This document shows, piece by piece, positions 54,843 through 64,000 of a stretch of 64,000 nucleotides of DNA. The notes under the pieces were generated by a model that was not told the origin of the DNA, did no database searches, and saw only the letters and a program-made list of their open reading frames with translations. Position 1 is the stretch's first letter, and every line of letters begins with the position of its first letter. A program made the position numbers and the translations under genes. The DNA comes from Dactylorhiza incarnata (Eukaryota > Streptophyta > Magnoliopsida > Asparagales > Orchidaceae): assembly GCA_033032865.1 (NCBI GenBank), contig JAWHQI010000277.1, positions 2,574,501-2,638,500 on the forward strand, read 5' to 3'.

Positions 54843-56002
54843 AGGCTGCCCCCTCACTATTTCTCCTCTTGGAACCTCTTGGCTCCTCTTGGATTGCCCT
54901 TTTGGGTGATCTTCCACCATCTTTTCCATCTTAGTTTTTGTATTTTCTTTTTATGTTTTTTTATGTAATTAATTAATTAAGTGTTGTTTTTGTAATTTCT
55001 TTTTGTATTTTCTTTTAAATGTTGTAATGTTTTTATTTCTTGTAACCCCTTAATTATGGCAATAAATAAGTTTAGTTTTCATTTCGTGTAATTTCAATTC
55101 TGTCCAGCATTTTAATTCGTAGCGTAGTTTCAATTCTGCAATTTCTTTTCTGCACTGCAATTTTATTCTTAGCTTAGCTTCAATTCCTGCATTTTCCGCA
55201 TTTTTTTTCTCGCTTTCGTAAGCAATTTATTTATTGCCATAATTTTGGTTTTCGTTTTAATTCAAATTTATTCGTCTTCGTAACTTTCGCTCTTTTTCTT
55301 CCTTGACACGGAATCGATGGAGCCGAATATTACGTTTCCGTTTATTTTCACTTTAATTCGAATTTTGGTTACCTCTTTTTTTGCCTTGATTCGAATTTAC
55401 TCGCCGTCATAATTTTCGTTCTTTTTCTTCCTTGACGCGGTAGAGATTAGAGCCGAACATTATGTTTTCGTTTATTTTTCGTTTCGAAGCAATTTTCGTT
55501 CTCGTTATTTTTCGTCCCCGCAATTTCCGCCTTCGTTGTTTTTCGTTTCTGTTATTTTCTTTTTGTTGTTTTATGTTTTCGTTCTTTTTTTCTAGTTCTA
55601 TTAATAGCTTATGTAATTTTTTTTCGTAGCGTAGTTTTTTATTGCACTGCATTTATTTCCCGTCAACCCGTTTGGGTAGAACTCGCTCACGCATTTATTT
55701 CTCCTCTACCTATTTGGGTAGAGATTGCATTTCTGTATTTCAATTTCTGCCCTTTAATTTCTGTAATTTCAATTTCTTTTAAATCACGCAGTCGTCGATA
55801 AAACAATAACGCGTTTTCTCAAAGTAGAAGTACTCGACAAAACCCAGATCTAAATACGACCTTGATAATTTTCTAAAAAAATTAGCCTATACTATACGCG
55901 ATAAGGTATACTTGCCTTTTCGAATGATTAGTTAGGATAATAACGATACAAAGACTCGCAAAAACTCTCCTTTTCTATATTAAAAATTTAAAGAATTCGG
56001 CC
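54843..56002. other. Pyrimidine-rich low-complexity DNA, possible LTR and leader remnant
   Basis: Many repeats of phrases such as caatttctgtaatttcaatttc and ttcgttttaattcaaattta. No gene is supported. The sequence from about 55790 resumes at 56830 after the hAT insertion. Confidence 0.45.
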
Positions 56003-56821
56003 CAAGCTTGTAGATGTCGGCCGACATGTCCGACATGTTGGCCGACATGTCATTTTTGAGGGGAAATCGCAACATTAGCGACACAGATGAGAAAAATAGC
56101 GTTTTCCAGTATGGCGGCCGACATGTCGGACATGTCGGCCCGACATGTCGGTTTATGGCGGCTTATGGCGGTGACATTAGCTGTTTTCTACCTGATGCTA
56201 TTACCACCTGCTGTTTACCTGTTGTTTTCTGCTGTTTACTTGCTTTTTTCCTGCTGCTACCTACTGTTTAATGTCATAAATCAAAGGCTAAAGCATACTA
56301 ACTCCATATTTAACTTTAAAACACTACTAAAAGAAACCATGAATGCTATGCTTCTGTTTTTGCTTCTGTAATGCTATGCTTCTGTTTCTGTAATGCTATG
56401 CTTCAATTTTTGAAATGCTATGTTAATTAGCTACTGAATGACTTCTTATTATTATTCGTGTCTACATTGATATTATTTGTTCTATTTTGTTTTTATCACT
56501 TATGTTGCTTTTATTTTAATTTATTCAAAAATATTTATATTTTTTGTGTGTAGTATGAATTCATCAAAAGGTTCGAGCAACATTTCTTATTTATTATAAA
56601 TTTATTAAACACTAGTTAGTAGTTTAATCTTCTAATATGAATTTGAGTTTGCCCTTAATTAGAAAAAATAATTACCATTTAATTAAAAACATATATATAT
56701 ATATATATATATAATTAAAATCCGACATTTTGAAATGTCCCCGATATATCCCCCGCAATCCGACATCCGACATAAAAAATCAAAACCGACATGAGTCCGA
56801 CATCCGACATCTGCAAGCTTG
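56003..56821. mobile_element. Non-autonomous hAT element, 819 bp
   Basis: It is flanked by a perfect 8-bp duplication, ATTCGGCC (55995-56002 and 56822-56829), the hAT signature. Ends read CAAGCTTGTAGATGTCGG and, from the other side, CAAGCTTGCAGATGTCGG. Both subterminal regions are packed with CCGACAT/ATGTCGG words, which in hAT elements are typical transposase contact sites. No transposase frame is present. Confidence 0.92.
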
Positions 56822-56829
56822 ATTCGGCC

Positions 56830-58154
56830 CCGCCGCCGCGGCTTAAACGTCGATATTCCGAAAGAAGGAAAGACTTTTACTTCTATCATCTCGATAGGTA
56901 GGATAATGGTTAGTTCCTCGAAATAGGAGTACTCGCGAGACGCCTCGAACGCGCCCGCCGAATTCTACCCGCACCCCGGAAAGCTTTTGCGGCGCTCTCA
57001 AATAAATTTTAATCATCACATATACATCAAGAAGTTTTCCGCGTAATCCATCCTAAATTATGTTGGCTCAGTTGATGGCGAAAAGTACATTATATTGAGA
57101 TATGAATCCTTATTAGAGGCAATCTTATCACCTGGAAAAATAAGAAGTAAATATTGCAGCTCAATAGTACTAAGGTTGGACATAGACTTATGACCTATTT
57201 ATTTGTGAAATAGTGTAGATGAAAACTCATTTTGAAAATTTTGGTTTCTCTATTTCCCAGTGCATTATAATAATTGAACTACAAATATATTGCCAAGAAT
57301 CATATCTTCCATGAAAAGGTCGAGTATAATGAGGTTGGCAATCACTAATTTGGGATGTTATTCCCTCTAATAAGTTTACCACTCATCTCCAGCTTAGAAT
57401 ATTTACTTATCTTCATCAAAACTTTAAGGCATCTATCTTTCTCTAAATTATATCTTGCATTTGGGTGAATCCTTTGACCATCAACTGTGCTTTGTGCGGT
57501 CTAAAAACAATATGCTTTATTGCATACATGTGATCAAAATTACATGTATATCTATCGACTAGGGCCTCTTGTTCCACATATATGGTTTCTTTCTATTGAA
57601 GATTTTATCACTCTTTCTGATGTCTTGGGAGTGGAAATAAATGAGTAAGACAAGATGAACTTACCAAAGTTCCAAAGACCAGGGGATAAGTTGTCAAGCA
57701 TGTAAGAAAGAATGAGGTAAGGAGTATGCTACTCTTACATTTTCATAGACAAATGGTAAAGTGTAAATCTAAATACACAATAAGGGGATGCTTAGTTGAT
57801 TCATACAACAAAGAATACAGATGGAGGTGTATCAACAAGAACATGCAGGTGATGGAGATAACTTGCAGTAGGTTGGGACTCAAATGGACATCGAATGACT
57901 CGATGTGGGAAGATGGAGAGAAGAAATGAGTAATCTCATAAAAGATATCATTAGCTATTGTGAATAAGTGTTGAGTTAGTGGATCGTAACTCTAATACTC
58001 TTTGAGTATGATAATAACTTGGAAAGATTCATCAAATATCAAGAGGTGAGAGATATATTGGGAGCAGAGGGAATAGAGGCGGAGGAAAGTTGTGATATGT
58101 TATTTATAAGATATGATGGGACATGATTAATGAGGTAACAAGCTGTCAGGATTA
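56830..58154. other. Unassigned sequence
   Basis: 56830-57000 looks like the continuation of the sequence left of the hAT element. From 57000 on it is AT-rich with no recognised gene. A 67-codon ORF at 57726-57929 has no known match. Confidence 0.4.
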
Positions 58155-58669
58155 TGTTACGGATTCTCGTTGGGGGATCACGTACAAACGATGTACTACA
58201 CGTGTGGATCCCAACTAGCATAACACGTGCGTTTATTTGTAGTTCCTTATTATGAGTATTTTATTTACACATATTTATTTTGTAGCCTCACATGATGTTA
58301 AGCCTAAGTGAGGGGGCGTTGCGTCTTTTCTTCATGTCTTGGACCCATTCAGTTATATAGGGTGGTGTTTTGTGCCTTGGGGAGAAGCAAAAATTAATTA
58401 ACAAAATCTCTCTCTCTCTCTCTAAAAATTCCCTCTATTCCTCTCTCTCTAAAAATTCCCTCTATTCCTCTCTCTCTATTCTCCCGCACGCCCTAGCCGC
58501 AAGTCCCTCGCCCCCTTCAGTTCCACGATTCCATCCGTCGAGCTCCTCCACCACGTCTCCTACCGCCGACGAGATAGCTTCCTAGGGTTCCAAGAAGGGA
58601 CACGCCTCACTCCTCCGAGATTCCCCCGTCCAACGTCCATGTACGAGGTATCAAACGGAGACCATATCA
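58155..58669 (+). repeat. 5' LTR of F
   Basis: It pairs with 59972-60448. It includes a CT microsatellite near 58408-58424, which is shorter in the 3' LTR. The two LTRs differ at many positions, clearly more than the A or B LTR pairs, so F is the older insertion. Confidence 0.93.
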
Positions 58670-58672
58670 AAT

Positions 58673-58683
58673 TGGTATCAGAG
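58673..58683 (+). promoter_or_regulatory. Primer binding site of F (initiator Met-tRNA)
   Basis: TGGTATCAGAG lies three bases after the LTR end. Confidence 0.9.
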
Positions 58684-58775
58684 GGATCATCCTCCTCCGT
58701 GGCCTCTACCTAACCGCTTACCTCCGACGCGCACCCCTCCGACTCCGTCCACAATCACATCCATCAGCTCAGGTT

Positions 58776-59935
58776 GCCGTCAAACCCATGTCCAGTCACG
58801 ACTCGCGGATTTCCCGCGACGTCCCCTACGCGTCCTCCACCTCCAGTGCCTATTTTGCTGGGCTCGTCCATCGTCGGTGCCCCTCCTCTTGCTACCAGCG
58901 CAGGGATCTTTCCCGTTCCAAACGCCGAGCAACCCCTGATTCCAGACGCCTCCATGGACGAAGGTGGATCTGGCGCCAAAAACTTGGCCTAGATTTTGGA
59001 GTCGTACACAATATGATGGCGGCCAACCATAAGGATCTCCTCGGTGCTATCTGGGCCGCGGACAACCCGTCTCCTCCGCCTGCCACATCTGATTCGTCTC
59101 TGGCGATGCCCTAATTTTCCCACCATCGGCCACCCGACCTTCCTCCTCCTTGCACTAACAGTTCCAGTGTTCCGCGGTTTGTGAAGCTCGATTTTCAGAT
59201 CTTCGACGACCGCGAAGATCCCTTGACATGGTTGGCTCGTTGTGAATAGTTTTTTGCCACCTAGCGCACCCATTCAGAGGACTTGCTTGGCTTGGCCTCC
59301 TTCCACCTCATGGGTTCGGCACAGCTGTGGTACTCTCAGCTCTAGTGAGAGAAACCTCACCTCACATAGGATGACTTCAAGTTGCATTGCAATCTTTGCT
59401 TCGGTCCACCAATTTGTAATAACTACATTGGAGATTTGATCTCCTTGAAGCAGTCAGGCGCCATTGATGATTACCTCGAGCGGTTTTAGGTGCTCCTAGC
59501 TCGCGCCACTTTGGTGTCGCCGGCGCACCTGGTGGCCTTTTTCGCAGCGGGCCTCCATGAGCGGCTTCGTCTGGATGTTGAGTTCCGGAATCCGCCGGAT
59601 CTCATGACTTCCATGAGCCTCACACGCATCTGCGAGAAACGTATTTTGATGGATCGCCCGCACTTGGGGTGTTGTAGCAGTGAAGGACCCTCCGAGGGGT
59701 TTAGTGCTTCCCCCAGTCCGGGAATGGGCCCGGTAAGGGCAGGGAGGGCGATCGACCGACCGCAATTCGCCGCCTGTCGACCCAAGAGATGCTTGACCGC
59801 AAAGCCAAGAACCTCTGCTACAACTGTGACGGAACTTACACTCGTGGACACAGATGCACGCCCCTCTTCTGGCTCGAGGTCGAGGACCCCTGCGACGGGG
59901 CACTGGAGGAGGACGATCCAGGGGATCCACGTTAA
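58776..59935 (+). pseudogene. gag: Gag of F, decayed
   Basis: Frame fragments encode PRFVKLDFQIFDDREDPLTW (about 59170), then LGLASFHLMGSAQLWYSQL, which is the Ty3/gypsy gag core, and CYNCDGTYTRGHRC (59816-59857), a CCHC zinc knuckle. TAG codons stand at typical Gln positions (after LARCE, in FFATxRTH, and after WYSQL). All fit CAG to TAG. The N-terminal part is a proline/serine-rich frame with frameshifts. No protease or RT follows. Confidence 0.8.
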
Positions 59936-59971
59936 GCTTGAGGACAAGCTTGATGCCGGGGAGGGCAGAGA

Positions 59972-60448
59972 TGTTACAGATCCTAGTTGGGGGATCACGC
60001 ACAAGTATCGTACTACACGCGTGGAGCCCAACTAGCATAACGTGCACGCTTATTCGTTCTTCTTTATTATGAGTATTTTATTTATGCATTTTTATTTTAT
60101 AGCCTCACATGATGTTAAGCCCAAGTGAGGGGGCGTTGCGTCTTTTCTTCATGACTTGTACCCATTCAGTTATATGCGGTAGTGTTTTGTGCCTTGGGGG
60201 GAAGCAGAAATTAATTAACAAAGTCTCTCTCTAAAAATTCCCTCTATTCCTCTCTATTCTCTCGCACGCCCTAACCTCAAGTCCCTCTCCCCCTTCGGTT
60301 CCACGATTCCATCCGCCGAACTCCTCCACCACATCTCCTACCGCCGGTGAGATTGCTTCCCGGGGTTCCAAGATGGGACATGCCTCACTCCTCCGAGATT
60401 CTTCCCTCCAACGTCGGTGTACGATGTATCAAAAGGGAGACCGTATCA
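59972..60448 (+). repeat. 3' LTR of F
   Basis: It pairs with 58155-58669 and is followed by the duplication GATTA. Confidence 0.93.
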
Positions 60449-60453
60449 GATTA

Positions 60454-61197
60454 CACTCCCCCATAGCCATCGTACATCCATATGAAACAATAATTTCTTA
60501 AAAACATCAAGCAGATGTTGATTATCAAGTTCAATATTTATCATTTTACTGAGATTTATATGAATATTGAAGCTGCGATCCGCGATCTAGCTTCAACAAT
60601 GTTCGGGCTTGAATGGATGCGAACGACTATACCAAAACAACCTGTGAAAGAAAGAGAAAGAGAGAGAGGGCTTTGTTAATGAAGTGAAGTGGCTATAAGT
60701 CAGAGGTCTCACTGTTAATATAGGAATATAAACGAATTGCTCCTTCGTAAACTAAGAAAAAGATTCAGACGAGAGGGTTAGATAGGTGCACGAGTTTTGG
60801 GGGACCCTAGCCAATGCAACTAATCACCAATGCCTTTCCCTCATAAAAATGGTGAGGTATTTATCGGATTTTGGGGTACTGCCCATCAGGTAGCTAAGCC
60901 TGAATTTGCCAGGCGCTCGTAATGGTCTCGCAAAAGGGCATTGTTGAGATCTCCAATGCTTCGACGGTGTCAAATCCCCTTAGGACATTACCGTGATTCC
61001 TTGGGGGGGGGGGGCGAGATTGCCTTGCGTGAGACTCGTGGGTGCGACCTCCCCATAGTTCAGTCTTGGTATCCCTCCACTAGTATTCGAGCACTTATTG
61101 AAGCTGGGGCGTACATGATCCATGCTTTTTCTGGGGTCTCGTGAAAGCCCTAGAAAATACCTCTCTCCTCCGGCACCCAATTTACACTGGGCTCGAT
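60454..61197. other. Unassigned sequence
   Basis: No gene is supported. There is a G run at about 61005-61015. Confidence 0.4.
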
Positions 61198-62280
61198 CTA
61201 TAAATAGGACTCATGTCTTTCTGTTCTCCGTTGTTAACTCACTCTCTTATGTTAGTTGTTAGGTATCTTTTGCGAAACGTTGAATTATGGCTTCTAAGCT
61301 TCCCTTCGAATCCCAGAGTCGTTAAGAAGAGTTTTTCAAGACGTTGGTCGACATATGTGCTTTCGCTGGGGACCTTATCCAAAAAAAGGATGTCCCCTAT
61401 GAAGGTGTCATACAGGAAAGAGCTTGCACGGAAACCCAAGCGCATCTGATTTGACTATGATATGCTGAAATTTATGTTATTAAAGGCGCGCCTGGCGCAC
61501 CAGGCGCACAACCCCCGCCTCTGCCAGTCAGAAGCGGGCGAGGTGCCTTAGGCGCACCTAGACACACCTGAGGCGCACCTATGCGCACTTGGGCATCCAT
61601 TAATTTTCAGTGAATTAGGTGCCCAATTCACTTTCAGTGAATTGGGAAGTGAATTGGGCACCTAATTGACTGAAAATCAGTGAATTGGGCATCCAATTCA
61701 CTGATTTTCAGTGAATTTGACAACTAGTTCACCGATTTTCAGTGAAATTGGGCATGAAATTAAGAGCACAAACTATAAATGAATAAGTACAACTCTACAA
61801 ATGTACATTTATTCATTAAAAAATGATTTTGTTTTTTTCATTTTTGCGCTTCACGTGCCTCAGGTGCGCGCCTACGATTAGGCTCTAGGACCCCTTTGCG
61901 CGTCGGTGCGCCTTGCGCCTTAAACTGAAATTCGCGGGGCCCTTTGACCACTCCGAGACCCCAAATTCATCGCATATGAGCGAGACCTCCAAGGAATTGG
62001 AGGTTTCGAAGTTTGTTGCCTAGGCAAATGCGAGTGAGAGCACCGTGTCCCCATTAGTCTTTATGAAAGAAGTCCATCCTGGTTTTGTTTCTAGTGCTGG
62101 CCTTGTTTCTTCACTCCTGCCTCCAATCGAGATCCAGAAGGCGTTGGAGAAAGCCGGTCTGCCGGATAGCGCCTCTGCGGCCCCTTCCTGAGATGTTGCG
62201 GATAAGGTTCTTTCCTTCGATCTGTAGCTGAATGCAGTCATTACCCTTACCTTTATCGATTTGGAGATTTGATACTTTAG
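61198..62280 (+). pseudogene. Decayed TATA-linked coding remnant, function unknown
   Basis: A TATA box, ctataaatagg (61198-61208), lies about 80 bases before ATG 61287 (MASKLPFESQSR, then a stop). The frame after the stop reads EEFFKTLVDICAFAG. After an insertion (61473-61924), coding-like sequence resumes with MSETSKELEVSKF and FMKEVHPGFVSSAGLVSSLL, IEIQKALEKAGLPDSASAAPS. Its TAG and TGA codons fit C-to-T changes. The compact layout with a near TATA box recalls the antisense genes of A and B, but I see no sequence match. Confidence 0.35.
61473..61924. mobile_element. GGCGC-rich inserted element with 8-bp duplication
   Basis: It is flanked by CTGAAATT at 61465-61472 and 61925-61932. The ends are rich in AAGGCGC/GCGCCTT in opposite orientation. 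The middle repeats attttcagtgaattggg in both orientations. The 8-bp duplication suggests hAT, but the terminal repeats do not start exactly at the duplication. Confidence 0.6.
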
Positions 62281-63676
62281 ATAGAGTTGTCACTCCAAAT
62301 CTGATACTTTAGATAGAGTTGTCACTGTTCTGATCCTTAATTGTTCTCAAATTAGGAAATATATAGACGAGTGCACTGAGTCACATCAGTCGGTAGCGGA
62401 GGCTTCCATTAACAGAGTTTCGTGCATGTGGATTGTCCCTCTCTTGAGGTTTGGCCAGGACAACCTGTACAACATCGGATTCACGATTGACATGTGGTCC
62501 ATGATTGGTCGATCGAGAAAAGATTGAGAGTAGGTCGGTTAGTGTGGTTGAATGACAGATACGCCTAGGAAAATGGAAGATTTGCCTATGTACGTGGTGC
62601 GGGTAATGCGTTTAGTCTTGCGATGGAGCGAGGGGTAGTAGAAAGAGTAGAGGTAGTGGATTACGATAGGTTCCATTAAGTCGCTAGCTTCTCAGAGGTG
62701 AAGTCGAGCTTATCGTTAGGGTATGAAGCATCTCAATGAGGTAGAGAGCATCTCTGTAAGGTAGGGAGCATCTTGGTGGCCGTATGGGAAAGAAGAACGT
62801 GGGAGAGAGAGAGAGAGAGAAAATCCACGCAACACTCGTCGAGAGAGTACATCGAGATGGATGGCTACGCGGGAATGTGCGTCTCGGTCAACTTGTCATC
62901 TTGGAAGCGGCCCGAGAAGCTTTGTTGGTGCTTGCAAAAAGTGAACTAGCGGTTTGCGTGTTAACGCATATCGGGTTAGCGGATCGCAAATGTGTATTTC
63001 GGGTTCCGTTATCATAGTGCTTTAAGATCTGTGATAGTGATCTGATGGCGATATGTAAGGGTGTGATGTGACGAGAGATCTGAGAAATTAGAGTCAAATC
63101 CACTTATTACCAATAAATACAATTTAATGATATCAGAGAACAGGAGCAGGATCATGACAGTGCTCCAGATCAGCAGAATAAAGAGTGAGATTGTATGTTG
63201 GAAGTGCATAACAAGTTTGTGAAGATAGTAAAGGGGTTGCAACTTGCCAATTAATGAAGATGTTGATATCAGGTTTGCATTTTGACATGAAAACTGAAAA
63301 GTAATGACTAATAAGCATAAGACATTATACATTTATATTATCATAATAAGTAAGGGTCAGGGGGTTGTAGGGGTTTAATTATTTGAGGGCGGAATATTAG
63401 GGGGATGGATGAAAAAATATTATATAATAATAATAAACAGGTCGCGGTTCGGTTTTGCTTCCAGATCTGGTCTAGAAATTCTGAAACTGCTCGAAATTTG
63501 TATGTTGCTGTTCCGATTTCGGTCTGGATAATAAAATGAAAGAATCTTACTCGGACCATTGTTGTTCACGGTTCTAAAATTCAAACTGGACAAAAATAAT
63601 TCGCGAACGGTTCAGTCCGGTTCTATGCGGTTCCGGTTCGATTTACGGTTATCAGTTCTAAGTTACAACTCTAACT
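62281..63676. other. Unassigned sequence with microsatellites
   Basis: A 32-bp phrase (gatactttagatagagttgt...) is present twice at about 62270-62330. A GA repeat lies at about 62802-62820. The stretch 63440-63660 is rich in CGGTTC words. No gene is recognised. Confidence 0.4.
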
Positions 63677-63679
63677 TCA

Positions 63680-63886
63680 GGGTCTGTTTGTTTGTGCGTT
63701 TTTGCTCCATCTCCATTGGGAGAAAAACGTGACTGCTCCTTTAAAGCTGTTTGGTAAACTCTCATTCCTACCACCACCACCACCACTCAAAAACTCCATT
63801 TGACACTTTTTTGAGATCGTAGCCACCTCCCTCCCACCTCTCCCACTCCCACTGCTTCCACTCCTACCGCCCAAACAAACAAACCC
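63680..63886. mobile_element. Small MITE, Tourist-like
   Basis: 207 bp with ends GGGTCTGTTTGTTTG and, from the other side, GGGTTTGTTTGTTTG. It is flanked by TCA on both sides (63677-63679, 63887-63889). TTA would be usual for Tourist. It contains a CCA/CCT-rich middle. Confidence 0.75.
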
Positions 63887-64000
63887 TCAATGTGTGGCTT
63901 TCTTGAAATGGCTCTTGCTAATCACATTAATTCTCTTTTTATTTCTGGCCATTAGACTGACTTCTTTAGATCCTCATACATCTTCGTACTACCGGTTGCG

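Larger units (their letters stand above)
58155..60448 (+). mobile_element. Gag-only LTR retrotransposon F (TR-GAG-like)
   Basis: 2,294 bp with a perfect target duplication, GATTA (58150-58154 and 60449-60453). LTRs are 58155-58669 (515 bp) and 59972-60448 (477 bp), starting TGTTAC and ending TATCA. The primer site TGGTATCAGAG is at 58673-58683 and a purine tract at about 59953-59971. The 1.3-kb internal part encodes only a decayed gag and has no pol. Such elements need proteins from a relative to move. Confidence 0.92.

Noticed and set aside
56014..56371. ORFs inside the hAT element
   Set aside because: They are built from CCGACAT words and end without any transposase motif.
59486..60047. 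Several overlapping 180-codon ORFs in both directions near the 3' end of F
   Set aside because: Only the frame with the zinc knuckle fits gag. The others are GC-rich shadows.

Overview
The window is nuclear DNA from a flowering plant and is almost entirely transposable elements stacked inside one another. The evidence is Tat-lineage Ty3/gypsy elements with a second (archaeal-type) RNase H, a Ty1/copia element primed by initiator Met-tRNA, plant RTE-type LINEs ending in TTG repeats, and several MITEs. No bacterial or organellar genes, rRNA or tRNA genes were seen. I do not name the species.

1-31675: two nearly identical Tat elements, A1 and A2, lie head-to-tail and share one LTR (18991-19460). 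A1 enters the window at the end of pol. A2 has gag-pol (19532-25150) with three in-frame stops and a late frameshift. Both carry, between pol and the 3' LTR, two genes on the opposite strand with their own TATA boxes and introns. A second, more distant Tat element, B (5089-17735), sits inside antisense gene 2 of A1. It has a perfect 5-bp target duplication, and the empty site is intact in A2. B keeps an open 1367-codon pol, a 15-copy 87-bp tandem array, and its own version of the two-gene antisense module.

31676-44431: a poorly understood stretch is followed by C, a minus-strand relative of B. C is reduced to gag, one LTR and, on the far side of that LTR, part of an antisense gene of a second copy (C'). 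C gag is split by copia element D (34012-42447, minus strand, CTGAC target duplication). The D LTRs differ by 316 bp because a 20-bp repeat with a GTTCGTCGAAC core is present about 29 times in one and 13 in the other.

44432-53220: a long-TIR element carries a nested Harbinger-type MITE, followed by another long-TIR MITE. Next come a possible first exon of a host gene (47073-47144), two RTE fragments in opposite orientation, and a shuffled tandem duplication of about 1.5 kb.

53221-64000: AT-rich DNA, then a second array with the same GTTCGACGAAC core upstream of a TATA box (54210-54842). A non-autonomous hAT element (56003-56821, 8-bp duplication) and a gag-only LTR element (58155-60448, 5-bp duplication) follow. 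A decayed TATA-linked ORF is split by a GGCGC-rich insertion, and a small MITE lies at 63680-63886.

The coherent biology here is the antisense module. In A and B, and partly in C', two spliced genes face the retrotransposon gag-pol. One encodes a conserved globular protein with an acidic serine-rich tail, and the other a charged or proline-rich coiled-coil protein.
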